DNA of 64,000 nt from Sepioteuthis lessoniana (taxonomy: Eukaryota; Mollusca; Cephalopoda; Myopsida; Loliginidae): NCBI GenBank assembly GCA_963585895.1, contig OY757921.1, forward strand, positions 49,761,712 to 49,825,711, read 5' to 3'. Below are positions 54,190 to 64,000 of the stretch, piece by piece. The notes under the pieces were generated by a model. That model had not been told where the DNA came from. It made no database searches and worked only from the letters and a program-made list of their open reading frames with translations. The translations under genes were made by a program, and so were the position numbers. Numbering within the stretch: the first letter of the stretch is position 1; every line of letters starts with the position of its first letter.

Positions 54190-54790
54190 TTCACCCTAAA
54201 TAAAGGTGAGCTGGGCATGGTTCATCCAGTCCGGTAAGGCTGAGAAATTTTTGTTCAATCCCATTGCTCTAAACCTGTTCCCATTGGTCAAAGCAGCTAA
54301 AAAGGGTTTTCCCTATACCTGTAAGATATAATCCTGAATTAGGTTTTGCTGACCAATGCAAATATGACTCCTAATTGTCTCTTATTGGACAACCAATCAG
54401 AAACCATTTTTAGTCCAGATATTGATCAATAAAAAATGGGATAGGGAAACAAATCCTTAGAGAGGATGAGAAAAGGGACCAAGAAGAAACTCAAGACTGC
54501 CAAAGAAGCATGACTTCCATTCTAGACCCGGGGCACTCCGGACAACCTTTAGACGTTATAAAAATTCAAAGTCCAAGACTTTAGAGACGTTTGTGTCACT
54601 CTAACCGCACTTCATCGTCACTCTTCTTCAGTCGATATTCTTTCTTCATCTGTTTGACAGGAAAGCAAACATCGATTGTTTGTTATTTATTGTCTCGCAA
54701 ACGTGTTTCAATAAAAACGATTTTTCTTGTTGTTAAACAACGAGTTTTCTCTATTCTTTGAGTGGCTAGACAATCTAGCCACTCATATTA
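54190..54790 (+). mobile_element. LTR-like block with terminal hairpin
   Basis: CCAAT elements in both directions (CCCATTGGTCAAAG, GACCAATGC, TATTGGACAACCAATCAG), a TATA-like GTTATAAAAATTC near 54556, a pyrimidine-rich start region, AATAAA at 54710-54715 and a perfect hairpin at 54759-54785. The order resembles U3-R-U5. No internal retroviral genes follow and no matching second LTR is present, so solo LTR or host promoter remain open. Confidence 0.35.
54759..54785. other. Perfect 12-bp hairpin
   Basis: TGAGTGGCTAGA and TCTAGCCACTCA flank a CAA loop. It lies 44 bases after an AATAAA and could be an RNA processing or terminator-like structure. Confidence 0.75.
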
Positions 54791-55515
54791 CCTGACCGTC
54801 AGAAGAAGATCTGGCTGAATTGTGTCAACTCCCCTCCGTGGATCTTTTAAACATAGCGTAGGCACGGAAGGATTTGACAAAGCAAACAGTCGGAAGCTAA
54901 TGTGGTAGTTACGAACAAAATAGCCACAACTGGTACTGTGACTTGTAGTCAGACAACATTGGGCTCCGTGACTAGCATAGGACCACAACTCTACAACTTT
55001 GTGCGGTCGTGCTCAACTGGGGACATCTCCATGTTCTTTCGTGAGACCGCAATCCTCTTTTGCCATATTGTCGTTCTGCTCATATATGAGTTCATAGTTA
55101 CTGCAACCCATAGAATAGCAGAATTTGTTATTAGGGTTCACCGTCCTAAGTCCACTGTTCTTAATTTAGAGTTTTTATTCCTAGACTGGTCACCCTACCA
55201 AAGCAAGAGATTCAGTCCAGCCTGATTTTAAAAAACACACGCTCACACATCTCTATATATGATTAAATATTGTAGACATCCTTTGTCAACCTATTTTTAT
55301 TTTGATCCTTTCAAATTGCCGTATGTATGTTATGATATCCGGCTGGAATTGGCGGCTAAATTTTCCGTATTTGACTGATTCTCAAGTACTTTCAGACCCC
55401 TCTTGGACCATCATCGAGAGATGTGTATATTGCCAAAATACAATTCTGCGTTTTATTCATACTTGTGTAACTTTAAAGAAAAAATTAGTTCTATAAATGA
55501 CAATAGTAGCTAAAA
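54791..55515. other. Unassigned segment
   Basis: Contains open frames on both strands without motifs, and a family A SINE fragment at 55160-55225 (minus). 55290-55515 is probably the 3' untranslated part of the Penelope-like element on the minus strand. Confidence 0.35.
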
Positions 55516-56215
55516 TCATTTGAGAACATTAAAAAATTTAATTTTTTTGAGGTTGGGATTTTTATTTTTAATGTGTAGGGCTTTAAGAATCTGTAATTTT
55601 TGTTTTCTCTTTTGTTGCTCCAATATTGAGTTATCGGTAAGAATTTTCGAAATTTCTGTTGTAGAGCAGGAATGTTTTTACAGATGTTGTACTATTGTGC
55701 TGATGTCGGAAAAATGCATAGTAAGTCGCCTCGACAACGTAGTTAACGTTATACCAACATATGTATTTTTGTTATCGGAAGTACAATCTCCTAAAGGACA
55801 TTTAAATTGATATATAACGTTAATTCTCTGGCAGACCCAAATCGAGGGGAGTAATTATTGTTAAAAACCAAGTTAGAGGTTTTAAATTTATTTTAGTATA
55901 TGATGAGTTTTATTTTCTGTTTGGGTCAATAGGAAGTATTTTTCTTCGAACCTACGTTTTAAAAAAATCATCTAATTTATAATTGTAGTGAATCTGGTTT
56001 CGGTAATAAAAAAATTAATAAATGAGTGTTTATTGGGTGGGGTGTTGCAATGTTTATTTTGTTGGCTGAACATTTTAATTGAACGTTTAATTTGTTCATC
56101 AACTATGAAGTTAGGAAACCCATTATCAATGAGGGTTTGTTTTATGTTTTTTAATTCTTTATAAAATGTTATTTTGGAGATTAATTCACACCAATATAAA
56201 AGAAAATTACACTAG
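55516..56215 (-). pseudogene. Penelope-like element, RT thumb and GIY-YIG endonuclease relic
   Basis: Minus strand, read downward from 56215. First frame: FYKELKNIKQTLIDNGFPNF then IVDEQIKRSIKMF, the region between RT and endonuclease in Penelope-like elements. After decay, INVIYQFKCPLGDC (near 55815), NKNTYVGITLTTLSRRLTMH: the YVG and the arginine of SRRL are the GIY-YIG signature and its catalytic arginine. Then one in-frame stop (QHL*), KHSCSTTEISKILTDNS and the end EQQKRKQKLQILKALHIKNK with PNL. Stop at 55518-55516. RT palm motifs are not found, so this is a 5'-truncated, mutated copy. Penelope-like elements use an RT fused to GIY-YIG. Confidence 0.8.
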
Positions 56216-56254
56216 TATAGATAAAGCACTGTACTGTACTTTTGCAATAAACAC

Positions 56255-56400
56255 ACGCTCTGATGATGGTACAAAAGGGGTCCCAAAATGCTGAGGAACT
56301 AATTAATTACGGAAAATTTATTAACCAATTCCGGCCTGATACTATAACATCCATAAAGGATCGAAATAAAAATATGAAGACAAAGTATGTTTATAATATT
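56255..56400 (+). other. Repeat fragment with decayed hammerhead-like motif
   Basis: CTCTGATGATGGTAC..GGGTCCC then CAAAATGC in place of the GAAAC box, followed by TTATTAACCAATTCCGGCC. Shares the layout of 30745-30840. Lies just upstream of the Penelope-like relic but on the opposite strand. Confidence 0.35.
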
Positions 56401-56435
56401 TATTCAAATATTCCTCAACGAAAAAATACTGCCTA

Positions 56436-56438
56436 AAT

Positions 56439-56482
<44 letters not shown>
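56436..56482. repeat. (CA)n-(TA)n microsatellite
   Basis: Compound dinucleotide repeat. The following 540 bases (56483-57024) are AT-rich and unassigned. Confidence 0.9.
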
Positions 56483-56488
<6 letters not shown>

Positions 56489-57024
56489 CTGTGTTCTATT
56501 CACAACTTTCCAGCAACGAAGCGTTAATGACGTTATAATGTCGTCAAATAATTCAAATTAATACCAATCTATTAACAATTGAAATCGATCAACACTGTTT
56601 TAGATTACTTCTCTAGACATCGATAAAATAAGATAACATTTCTGTAAATGGTTTTAGATGATAATTTGAATATCTATGGTTAGTTCTTTTAATAATCCGA
56701 AGTTTTTTCTTTTCTTTTTGTAATTACATTTTTTTTAAATCTAGAAGTGGGTGCTTGTTCCGATTCTTTAATGTTCATTGATTTTACATTTTAAATTAGA
56801 ACTGTTAAACTTTTGATTTAAATTGTATTTATAATTTTACAATAAATTTTACCGATACAAATTTTAATATATGTTTTTAAAGTCACGTGATTACGAATTT
56901 AGAAGTTAGAATTAGATTTTTTTACTTTCTTGTTAGTCTAAATGAGTTGAGACTCAGAGACAAGTAAGAATTGTGAGTTCATTTTTGTTATCAGTGTTCC
57001 AAGGGTTAATTCCCGACTCGCAGT

Positions 57025-57600
57025 AAGCCCAGACGGTTGTGGCTGTATAATACGACGACACTATTTCTGCTGAGGAGTAACTTCCCCCGCTTCGCCAACG
57101 ATTGTCAAGAACATGATACAAAACCATCCGAAAGTGAGTTTCCAGTTCGTGTGCTCTGGAGAATGTGGAGTACCTCTTCATGGCCATTACTTCCAAGTTC
57201 ACTTTTACTCAGAAGTATAGTACCTGTTAGGGTCAAAGAGAAATGTTTAAATACTTAACAGTGTGCAAATAAACACTGATATTAAACTGAATCTTTAGTG
57301 ATATATCGAAGTACTTGATACTATTTAACTGTGTGCAAATAAAATTAAAAGTGTTAGAAATACTTGAAACCATTTAATTTTGAGCAGACAAATGATTAAT
57401 ATCAAACAGAAATATCAATGTTTGATAGCAATACTTGAAACATTTAACTATGTGCAAACAGATGAGATCTGGCTGATTTAAAATGATTACCAACAAATCA
57501 TTCGTTTACAATTTATATATATTAAATATGAATATGTATAAACAGTATTTGGCATTAAATAACTTTTTGCGGGTTGATATACGGTAAAAACCAACAAACC
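57025..57600 (+). mobile_element. SINE family C copy with tail units
   Basis: CCCAGACGGTTGTGGCTGTA, GAACATGATACAAAACC, GTGCTCTGGAGAATGTGGAG, GCCATTACTTCCAAGTTC, then about four units with ACTTGAAACCATTTAA and GTGTGCAAATAAA, ending TTTGGCATTAAATAAC and ACCAACAAACC. Confidence 0.7.
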
Positions 57601-57743
57601 AACCCAACCAAACAATCGGCTTGTGCAGCTGGTCATTTAAAAGAAATCCGAGGATATTATGAAGGAATTAACTCTCACAAGAAGATGACTTTATTCTTTC
57701 TAGCAAGGAGGATCATTCGGAGATGAAGCAAAGAAGATGACTC

Positions 57744-57747
<4 letters not shown>

Positions 57748-57805
<58 letters not shown>
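57748..57805. repeat. (TA)n microsatellite
   Basis: About 28 TA units, joined directly to the 3' end of a LINE on the minus strand. Confidence 0.95.
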
Positions 57806-57807
<2 letters not shown>

Positions 57808-58330
57808 TCGTGTCGTGCTGCTAGCACGGATATCCTTGACCCTTTCTCGCCACTTCTCCCGATCGTTCATCGCCTCTTGCAGGTCCTCAGGGCTACATCC
57901 CGTATTCTCACATAGCTGCTGTATGTATGTTCGTGCTGGTCGTCCTGCCCTTTCTCGGCCATATGTAGGGGTCCATAGGAGTACATCACTTATGAGCTCG
58001 TCTCTGCTTCTCCAGCGGTGTCCTGCATGTCTGGTTCGTCTAACTTGGATGGTTTTCGTGATAGGAGGCAGGTGGCCGTATAGTTGGTGCTTTGTGGGGT
58101 GTTACTGCCAGGACTTATTCAATATTGCTCGCAACATTCTTGTGTAATTGCCGTCTAGCTTCTTCTCCAGCCGTTTTGTTAGCGTCCAAGTGGTGCATCT
58201 ATACAGCAGTATCGACATGACCGCTGCCTGGAAGAAACTGCGTTTCATTTTATCGGTCAGGTCTGATTTCCATATGATCGATAGCTTATCGATAGCTGTT
58301 CATGCCTTTGTTTGTCTCCTCTAGCATCTT
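57806..58330 (-). pseudogene. RTE-like LINE 3' fragment
   Basis: Minus strand reads the C-terminal half of the LINE seen at 22-23.5 kb: DRLSIIW region, RSFFQAAVMSILLYRCTTW, TKRLEKKLDGNYTRML, a frameshift region, RRTRHAGHRWRSRDEL, then an end in ATRYGR..GRTTSTNIHTAA-type decay and KDIRASSTTR followed by TGA. The terminal CACGATGA meets (TA)n. One frame is broken near 58060. Younger than the relics at 2 and 8 kb. Confidence 0.8.
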
Positions 58331-58860
58331 TGGCGATCCGTAATTGCGATTAACGTTATATACGACTCTGCATTAATGTTGCAGTACACCCACCCTCACC
58401 AAACACTGGGCTTTATTTGTCTCTGCCTCCCACCAGGTCAAGGTCAATGACCCGAAGGTCGATTATAGTGAGTATTTAGTAGAGAGGAAGGTCGGGCACG
58501 AGCCGAGGTTCGAGGCCTGTGGGACTAAGCTGGTTATCGGCCCACTTAGTGCGATGTGGGCCTGATGAGCCTATCTGGTCATGGACCCAAATCTAGGTCC
58601 TGGCACGAATGCCTGATTATAGCTTAAACTGAGCAGTAGGCTCCAGTGATATACAAGGGTGACAAAAGTGTCAATGTTGCAATTCGTTTTTTTTTTCTTT
58701 TTTTTTTTTTTTGTCCTCCTGTCTGCCTTTGCTGGTGAGTGCCAGTCGATGAGCAGACGGATGAGACCGCACAAAAGTAAAAAATAAAAAATAAAAATAG
58801 CAATATTTAGTAAAATAATTGTCTTTAAAAATAGTACATGTATTCATCCATCCCAGAGAT
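58331..58860. other. Unassigned segment
   Basis: 58430-58640 is GC-richer, with a GACCCGAAGGTCGATTATAG phrase and TGGCACGAATGCC, which echo parts of the island at 45.6 kb. Poly(T) near 58688-58712. Confidence 0.35.
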
Positions 58861-59984
58861 GGGAAGTTTTTGTCAGAGACTCAGTTCACAAATTAACAAA
58901 GAGCTTTCTGGCATTCAAAGTCTGGCGCACAGTCGCTCGATTTATCGTATAAATTTTAGGATTTGCTATTCTTAATTTTGATCGTCTGGCATAAGGCAAT
59001 CACAAATAACGGTTATGTTTGCCTTTCTCAATCCCTTCTATTATTTCAAAGGTATCGTTTACGTTAGGCTTCCTTCGCTTCCTATGCCCAGGGCAGTCTG
59101 GTACAAGGTCAAAACGCTGAGTATTGTGGAAATAGCCGGTTCTTTTTTCTCTGGTGAGGGTTTTTATGTATATCTCTCATCAGATGGGTTAGGGTGGCGA
59201 TGTTATTGACATTATCAATGTTCTTCTAATGTGAATTCCATCTCCTTGACTTGCCGCACCTTCAATATTCGCTTCATTTCCACCCTCACCCAAAAGCGCC
59301 CGTGTTCTCCAATTTGAAATTACGAAATACGTGCTCGCGTTCATATTGGATCAGAAATGTTCAAAAATCACAATCGGAAAAAACCTTTTCCATGGGTTTG
59401 AATTTAGAAAAAAGAAATGTTATATCAAATTTTCATTTCCAAATGACAATTATACTTAGCTACCGGAATGATTGATAGGCCCTGACTTTCAGGGCCAAAT
59501 CTACCGTCGATTTCACTTTATCAACTGTGGATAATCAAAACAATATTTCCCCTTAAATTTCTGTTATCAAAACAATATACCCACATTTTTGACTGCTTTC
59601 AGTCGAACAATAACAATATATTTTTCTACTCCCCCCACACACAAATTACAATACAACTTCAACTGATTCTTTCAAAATCTATTCTGTCAATCTCAACTTT
59701 TGTTATATACTGACTTTATTCTTCTAAAATCCAAATCGTTCAAATTTTTTTCTGGTTAATAAAAATTCTCTGACTCGGTCCCTGACTTCATGGGTTTACA
59801 TCAACTTTATCGACCAGATGGAAGCATGGGGTACTTATAGAAATCGAGGATGTATCAGAGAAGAAAATCAGTCCTTAAATCATCAGAACTCTGTTGATTA
59901 ATGAGGTCAGTCTGCTGTTGTATTTGTACTTCTTTACAAACAACATCAAAAGACAATTTCGGAAGTTAGGTGAAAAGCTAAATG
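58861..59984. other. AT-rich spacer, little recognised
   Basis: A SINE A 3'-end fragment at about 59080-59125 (minus). The open frames here show no motifs. Confidence 0.45.
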
Positions 59985-60040
59985 GATGGGCCTCGAGAGC
60001 TACATGTAACCCGTAGGTCGAGAACCCTTGTTCAGAAAAA
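59985..60040 (-). mobile_element. hAT-like terminal fragment
   Basis: Minus strand CTGAACAAGGGTTCTCGACC then TACGGGTTAC resembles the terminal inverted repeat of hAT (Charlie-type) transposons, which begin CAG.GGTTCTCAACC. The partner end was not found. Confidence 0.35.
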
Positions 60041-60365
60041 AATCCAAACGTCTAGAGATCATTCCTTAATTACATGAGTTGCTCATTTAAATGTTAAAGT
60101 TTTTAAAAAAACTTAATTTTTGATACATTTTTCATGATACTTTAATGTGTGTCAAATGTTTTACAGTATTTCGCTGCGTGCAATTTTTTTGCACGTATAC
60201 CACGTGACCGAAGCAGTTTCAGCCGTGTTTGGCACCCACTGTGGTTGGTAGTATTGTGATAGTTGGTGCACTGACTCGTTTTGCTTTTCTTCAATTTCTA
60301 TGTGATTTGAAAGCTGTACATATTAACGTACAATGTAGTTTAATTCTGGAACTTATGCTTGACTG

Positions 60366-60610
60366 GGCCATAACGCCGCAGAAATAATTAAAAACATTGG
60401 TTGAGCAAAAGATGGAGGCATAGTTGATCACAGAACAGGAACCAGAGGGTTCAAGAAACTAGGGTTGCAAAAGATCCGACCATCAAGCAAATCAAGAATA
60501 CCTAAAACCGTGATTTCCGAGGCCGTGCCCCAAGTCATAGAGGCAAATCTGTTGAGTAGCCCACGAAGAGTATCAGGCGATCTTGGCCTCTCAAAGTCAT
60601 GTGTGGATTC
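60366..60610 (+). pseudogene. Tc1-like transposase N-terminal relic
   Basis: Plus strand reads GHNAAEIIKNIG, a stop, then DGGIVDHRTGTRGFKK, KSRIPKTVISEAVPQVIEAN and SSPRRVSGDLGLSKSCV. The order (helix-turn-helix, basic linker, second helix-turn-helix) fits the DNA-binding half of a Tc1/mariner-superfamily transposase. No catalytic domain follows. One in-frame stop and a probable deletion after IG. Confidence 0.5.
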
Positions 60611-60664
60611 GTCACCTTCACGATCTCAGCAAAACCATCCGTAACTGCCGAACTGTGCCTCATC

Positions 60665-60935
60665 TTACCAAAATATTGCAAAACTTTTGACTCAGCCGAG
60701 TAATCTGGTCTGCCCGCATTGATGAATGGAAAACATTTGTTTTTAGGTCCTTGTATAACTCGTTTTGAATTTCTGGTTTTTCTTCCGACAGTTTAAGCGT
60801 GTTAGCATCAACGTTTATCACTGTTGCGATCTTGTTTTCTACTTTCAAATGGAGTATACATAAGCGGTCACTAAATCTCCGCATCCTATTGATGCTGTCA
60901 TTCAAGGATTTGTTGATGATGAAACCATTTCCATT
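60665..60935 (-). pseudogene. LINE APE-type endonuclease relic
   Basis: Minus strand reads GFIINKSLNDSINRMRRFSD, RLCILHLKVENKIATVINVD, ANTLKLSEEKPEI and YKDLKT..MRADQI. This is the pattern of the APE-type endonuclease of RTE-like LINEs before the GDFN box (GVGF.., SDRL..L.L, VINVYAPT, DQII). The expected LGDFNA is lost at the junction with the Tc1-like piece. The segment up to about 61075 may be its decayed 5' continuation. Confidence 0.55.
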
Positions 60936-61199
60936 TTCAGCGGTTTTCCGTCTTTATTCGTCTGGAATTCTGTGCGCGTATATTTTGTTTATTCGTCGAA
61001 GACATCTGCTTCATCTCCCTCACGATGCTATCATCAAAAATGTCATGTCCGTTAAAATAAATCCCAAACTCTAAGTGGTTGGCCTGTCAGATTGCGGTCA
61101 CTGAGGTGCAATGTCTGAAAATGGCCCCCTGCCAATATCTATGGATCACTTTGTATCTTTTTTCTTTTCAAAAGAAAGGCTTGATCTGATGTTACAAAA

Positions 61200-61552
61200 T
61201 ATTTTGAAGAATAAAAACCAGTATCAGTGACAACAACATCATCTCTAATAATAATAATAATAATGATGATGAATTATTAAACCATGATAACAATAATGAT
61301 CACAAAAATAAAGAATTATTATTATCACTATTATTATTATTATTATCAAATAATGATAATTTATTTTATTTATCTATGGAGGTCGGTCAATCAATTTATC
61401 AATTTTTATATATTGGTGTGTGTGTGTGTGTGTGTGTATGTGTGTGTGTTTGTATATGTGAGTGTTAATAAATCTCGACTTGTTAATTTTTTATCTGATA
61501 CAGACATCGAATGGTGAAGAGATATAGAGATACCCGCGTAATCGCGCGCGCG

Positions 61553-61625
<73 letters not shown>
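61200..61625. repeat. (ATT)n, (GT)n and (CA)n-(TA)n microsatellites
   Basis: ATAATA/TTATTA tracts 61245-61350; GT 61415-61450; a GCGCGCGC run 61544-61551 followed by CA 61556-61592 and TA 61592-61621. Confidence 0.9.
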
Positions 61626-61684
61626 ATGTGAACGTCACTATATAATCTTTATTATTATTAAAGCATGCCAACAACATGGAGTTC

Positions 61685-62110
61685 ATTGATTATCTCTCTT
61701 CATCCGTTCATATCCAGCATCCCTCTTGATAAGTCTTCTAAGTGGCATCTAGTACCTGAAGAGAACTCGTGAATGTAAGTGTTTGCTGGTCAGCCAACAC
61801 CAGTGTGTCCGTAGACAGTAGTCCATGGAAGAACATCCTGTATGAGTTCGTCCTTATGTCGCCAGCAGTTCCCAGTGTGTCTTGCTCGTCCTACTTGTTT
61901 GTGAAATGGGAGGTAAGTATAGCTGCTGTTTTGTGGGGTGCTGATTCATGACAACACGCAGCATCCTTGTATAATTCCTGTCAGGCCTTTTTTTTATTTG
62001 AATTTTATAAAGTCCAAGTGATGTAACTATACTGTAGCTCTGACACGGCTATATCATAGAAGATTTCTATGTTGTCGATAAGCTGTCAATAGCAGTCCAT
62101 GTGTAAGCTA
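61685..62110 (-). pseudogene. RTE-like LINE 3' relic
   Basis: Plus strand is the inverse of the LINE C-terminus: CCAGCATCCCTCTTGATAAG, CGTGAATGTAAGTGTTTGCTGG (the KTYIHE-type segment), GAACATCCTGTATGAGTTCG, TCTTGCTCGTCCTAC (the RRARHT-type segment). Similar to the older subfamily at 7705-8460. Confidence 0.65.
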
Positions 62111-62234
62111 TCCTATATATCCATTAACCATTCCGAATTTTCTAAACTTTTTCACCTTCAGGTCGGATACGATGGAGAAGAAGGGACTTATAAAACTTAA
62201 CAAGAATTACTTATACCGCTGTAGTTCCTAAGTT

Positions 62235-62415
62235 TGGTTTGGTTTCTTTTTTTAATGGCATATCAACATTGGTGTGTTATTTAATGCCAAAACCTTCCTT
62301 GTAGAAGAACAACAGTGACACTATTTAACTCATAGCTAGTGGAGATAAGGGATTAATGCTTTTCCCAAGGGTATTAGCACGAAAGTAAATGTAATAGCGC
62401 TGTAGTTCTTAGTAA
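62235..62415 (-). mobile_element. SINE family B copy, head missing
   Basis: Minus strand: AACTACAGCGCTATTACATTT, CTTGGGAAAAGCATTAATCC, TATGAGTTAAATAGTGTC and TTTTGGCATTAAATAACACACC. Confidence 0.6.
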
Positions 62416-62489
62416 GGATGATCTATTTATACTCACATCACAACTATCAACATCATCATCATCATCAAGGTGTGGGGATAGCTCGGAGT

Positions 62490-62670
62490 TTATCATCCGT
62501 CTTTATCTTCTATCTCTCTTATCAGGTCTTCAAGACTGCATCCATGGTCTGCACAGAGTTGATGTATGTAAGTACTTGCTTGTCGTTCAATGCAGGGGTG
62601 ACAATATGTAGAAGTTCATAGAAGAACTTTACATAAGAGTTCGTCCTCACCTCACCAGCATAACTCTCAG
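62490..62670 (-). pseudogene. RTE-like LINE C-terminal fragment
   Basis: Minus-strand match of the same tail segment as 51285-51400 and 61700-61860 (CAGGTCTTCAAGACTGCATCC, GTCTGCACAGAGTTGATG). Short fragment. Confidence 0.6.
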
Positions 62671-62956
62671 TTTTAAGACGTAAAATGTATCGTCAGATGG
62701 TTGAGTTGATAGTAATTCTTTTTTTTTTTTTTTTGCTGTCATGTATAGCGGTAGATGAGATTCAACCTTATGACATACGCGCGTGCGCACATAAACGCGT
62801 TACAGAATTCTTATTAAGTTTGTAACAATGTTTAGTTGGCATCGACGTTCACCACTTTTCCTCCATGATATCAAATGTTGTAAAGTCCACATATCTTAAA
62901 ATGCTTATTTCATTCTTAACAACTCTAGGCAAATAACCGATTTTAGTCACTTTTAA

Positions 62957-62990
<34 letters not shown>

Positions 62991-63643
62991 CATTCACCCG
63001 AATTCATCGTGGTATTTAAATAGCTTGAGAGTAGAAGAAAGTAATCGAAAACTTGTTGCTTTTCAGAGTTAGCCTTTGATGCGTTAATGGTCAAAGTAGC
63101 TTCATTAACAGAACTATTTTCGGTTTCATTATTTCTAAGAACATCACAATTGCCTATGCGAGAAGCATAAAATTCTTGGGAGCTATTTATCTTGTTTGTT
63201 TGAAACACGGAATAAAATCAGAAATAAAAATACTTATTTCAACTGCGCAAACACACTCGACCGAAAAATACGCCTCTTCCTGATTCGACGACTGGAAAAT
63301 TGTTGCACAAAGACTTTGCAAGCAGCTTTACGTAAAATTATTATCTTCTGCGTTAGAGAACGCTGTGAACGAAAGGTGGTTCAAGTGTTTTTAATACTAT
63401 ATTTTTTCTTTTGTTTCATTGCCCTTTGTTAAAGGTATAAGCAAGTCAGAATAATTATAATTCAAAGGCAAGGTAGCCCCTTATATAAAGGACTTGTTGG
63501 GTGGCCAAAATATGCTTAACCCCAAAAAAGCATCTTGTAGAAACAAACATTTTCTCATAAATAGCGAGAAAATGATTAATGGCTCCAAAATCGAAATAAG
63601 TGAATATGTATTGTAGAAATATTGGATAGCTAAGTATTGCATT
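62671..63643. other. Unassigned spacer with (TA)n at 62953-62986
   Basis: Two open frames, 62990-63208 (minus) and 63196-63432 (plus), have fairly balanced amino-acid content but no motif and no convincing splice signals. I do not call them genes. Confidence 0.4.
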
Positions 63644-64000
63644 CAATAAGTTTTCAGACTTTTTTTGGTATGGGCATTTAAAATTGTTGTAGACTTTTGG
63701 AAATTCACTATGTTATTGCTATACGTCTTTTGAGACGACTGACCAATTTTTATGATTTCAGATTCAAATGAACAGCTACAGCAGCAATTGGAATACACCC
63801 TACTAAAGCCTGATTGTCACTGCTGGTGAATTTCAAAATTGCAATCTGACACTTTAGAAGAAAGATATGCAATAAAATTCTGTTTAAAACCTGGAAAAAA
63901 AATGATGCCACAGAAACGTATGGGATACTTCAGACTGTTTTTGGACCATCTTACATGAATCAAGCATCAGCTTTTAAGTGGCATAAGAGATTCAAGGAAG
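63644..64000 (+). mobile_element. Mariner-family transposon, second copy, cut by window end
   Basis: Begins with CATTCAATAAGTTTTCAGAC, the same terminal repeat as the element at 27427-28316 (read from its right end). A 5' untranslated region of about 200 bases is shared. The transposase start is recognisable: ERYAIKFCLKPG, with one extra A in an A-run near 63902 that shifts the frame, then DATETYGILQTVFGPSYMNQ, ASAFKWHKRFKE up to the window end. Confidence 0.8.

Noticed and set aside
54902-55225. 107-codon ORF as a retroelement gag after the LTR-like block
   Set aside because: No zinc knuckle or capsid-like motif, and its end overlaps an antisense SINE A fragment.
55520-55810. 96-codon plus-strand ORF
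   Set aside because: It is the antisense shadow of the Penelope-like GIY-YIG frame.
62990-63432. Two divergent open frames as exons
   Set aside because: No motif, no supported splice acceptor or donor, AT-rich setting.

Overview
The window looks like animal nuclear DNA, most likely a mollusc and probably a coleoid cephalopod such as an octopus. It is AT-rich and intergenic, packed with long (TA)n, (CA/GT)n and (GA)n microsatellites, many old tRNA-headed SINE copies, RTE-like and restriction-endonuclease-type LINEs, a Penelope-like element and mariner, Tc1 and Merlin-like relics. The species is inferred, not shown. No complete cellular gene is visible. The best host coding candidate is one phase-0 exon of exactly 64 codons on the minus strand at 36178-36369, containing three 17-residue repeats.

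Layout. 0-14 kb: a foldback of two opposed copies of a SINE-like repeat that combines a tRNA-type head with a hammerhead-ribozyme fold (1112-1888); decayed LINE pieces (1912-2830, 3640-4270, 4540-4650, 7198-7375, 7705-8460); a gag-like ORF1 relic with zinc knuckles (4696-5542); a SINE with an expanded internal tandem array (5935-6585); an LTR-like GC-richer block (8785-9570); several SINEs. 13.7-16.9 kb: a nearly full-length but broken RTE-like LINE lies between two direct copies of another repeat, the first holding a second, different hammerhead-like fold. 17-27 kb: a Merlin/ISXO2-like relic (19120-19525) and an intact 505-codon reverse-transcriptase ORF of the same LINE family (22048-23565). 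27.4-36 kb: an internally deleted mariner with terminal inverted repeats, SINE clusters, an AT minisatellite and a long GAA tract. 36-47 kb: the candidate exon, a 5S-rRNA-like sequence, nested SINEs, a 30-bp-type minisatellite and an unassigned GC-richer island (44.7-46.3 kb). 47-64 kb: a LINE with a YIDD reverse-transcriptase fragment, two further LTR-like blocks, a second 5S-like sequence, a Penelope-like GIY-YIG relic (55516-56215, minus), more RTE-like 3' ends, a Tc1-like head beside a LINE endonuclease relic, and the start of a second mariner copy cut by the window end.

The elements form an interdependent mobile community: LINEs supply reverse transcriptase, the many SINE families would depend on it, and the ribozyme-bearing repeats resemble the retrozyme and Penelope-associated strategy, in which a self-cleaving RNA processes the transcript. 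Fold and family calls were made by eye. Boundaries of repeats are usually good to about 10-20 bases.
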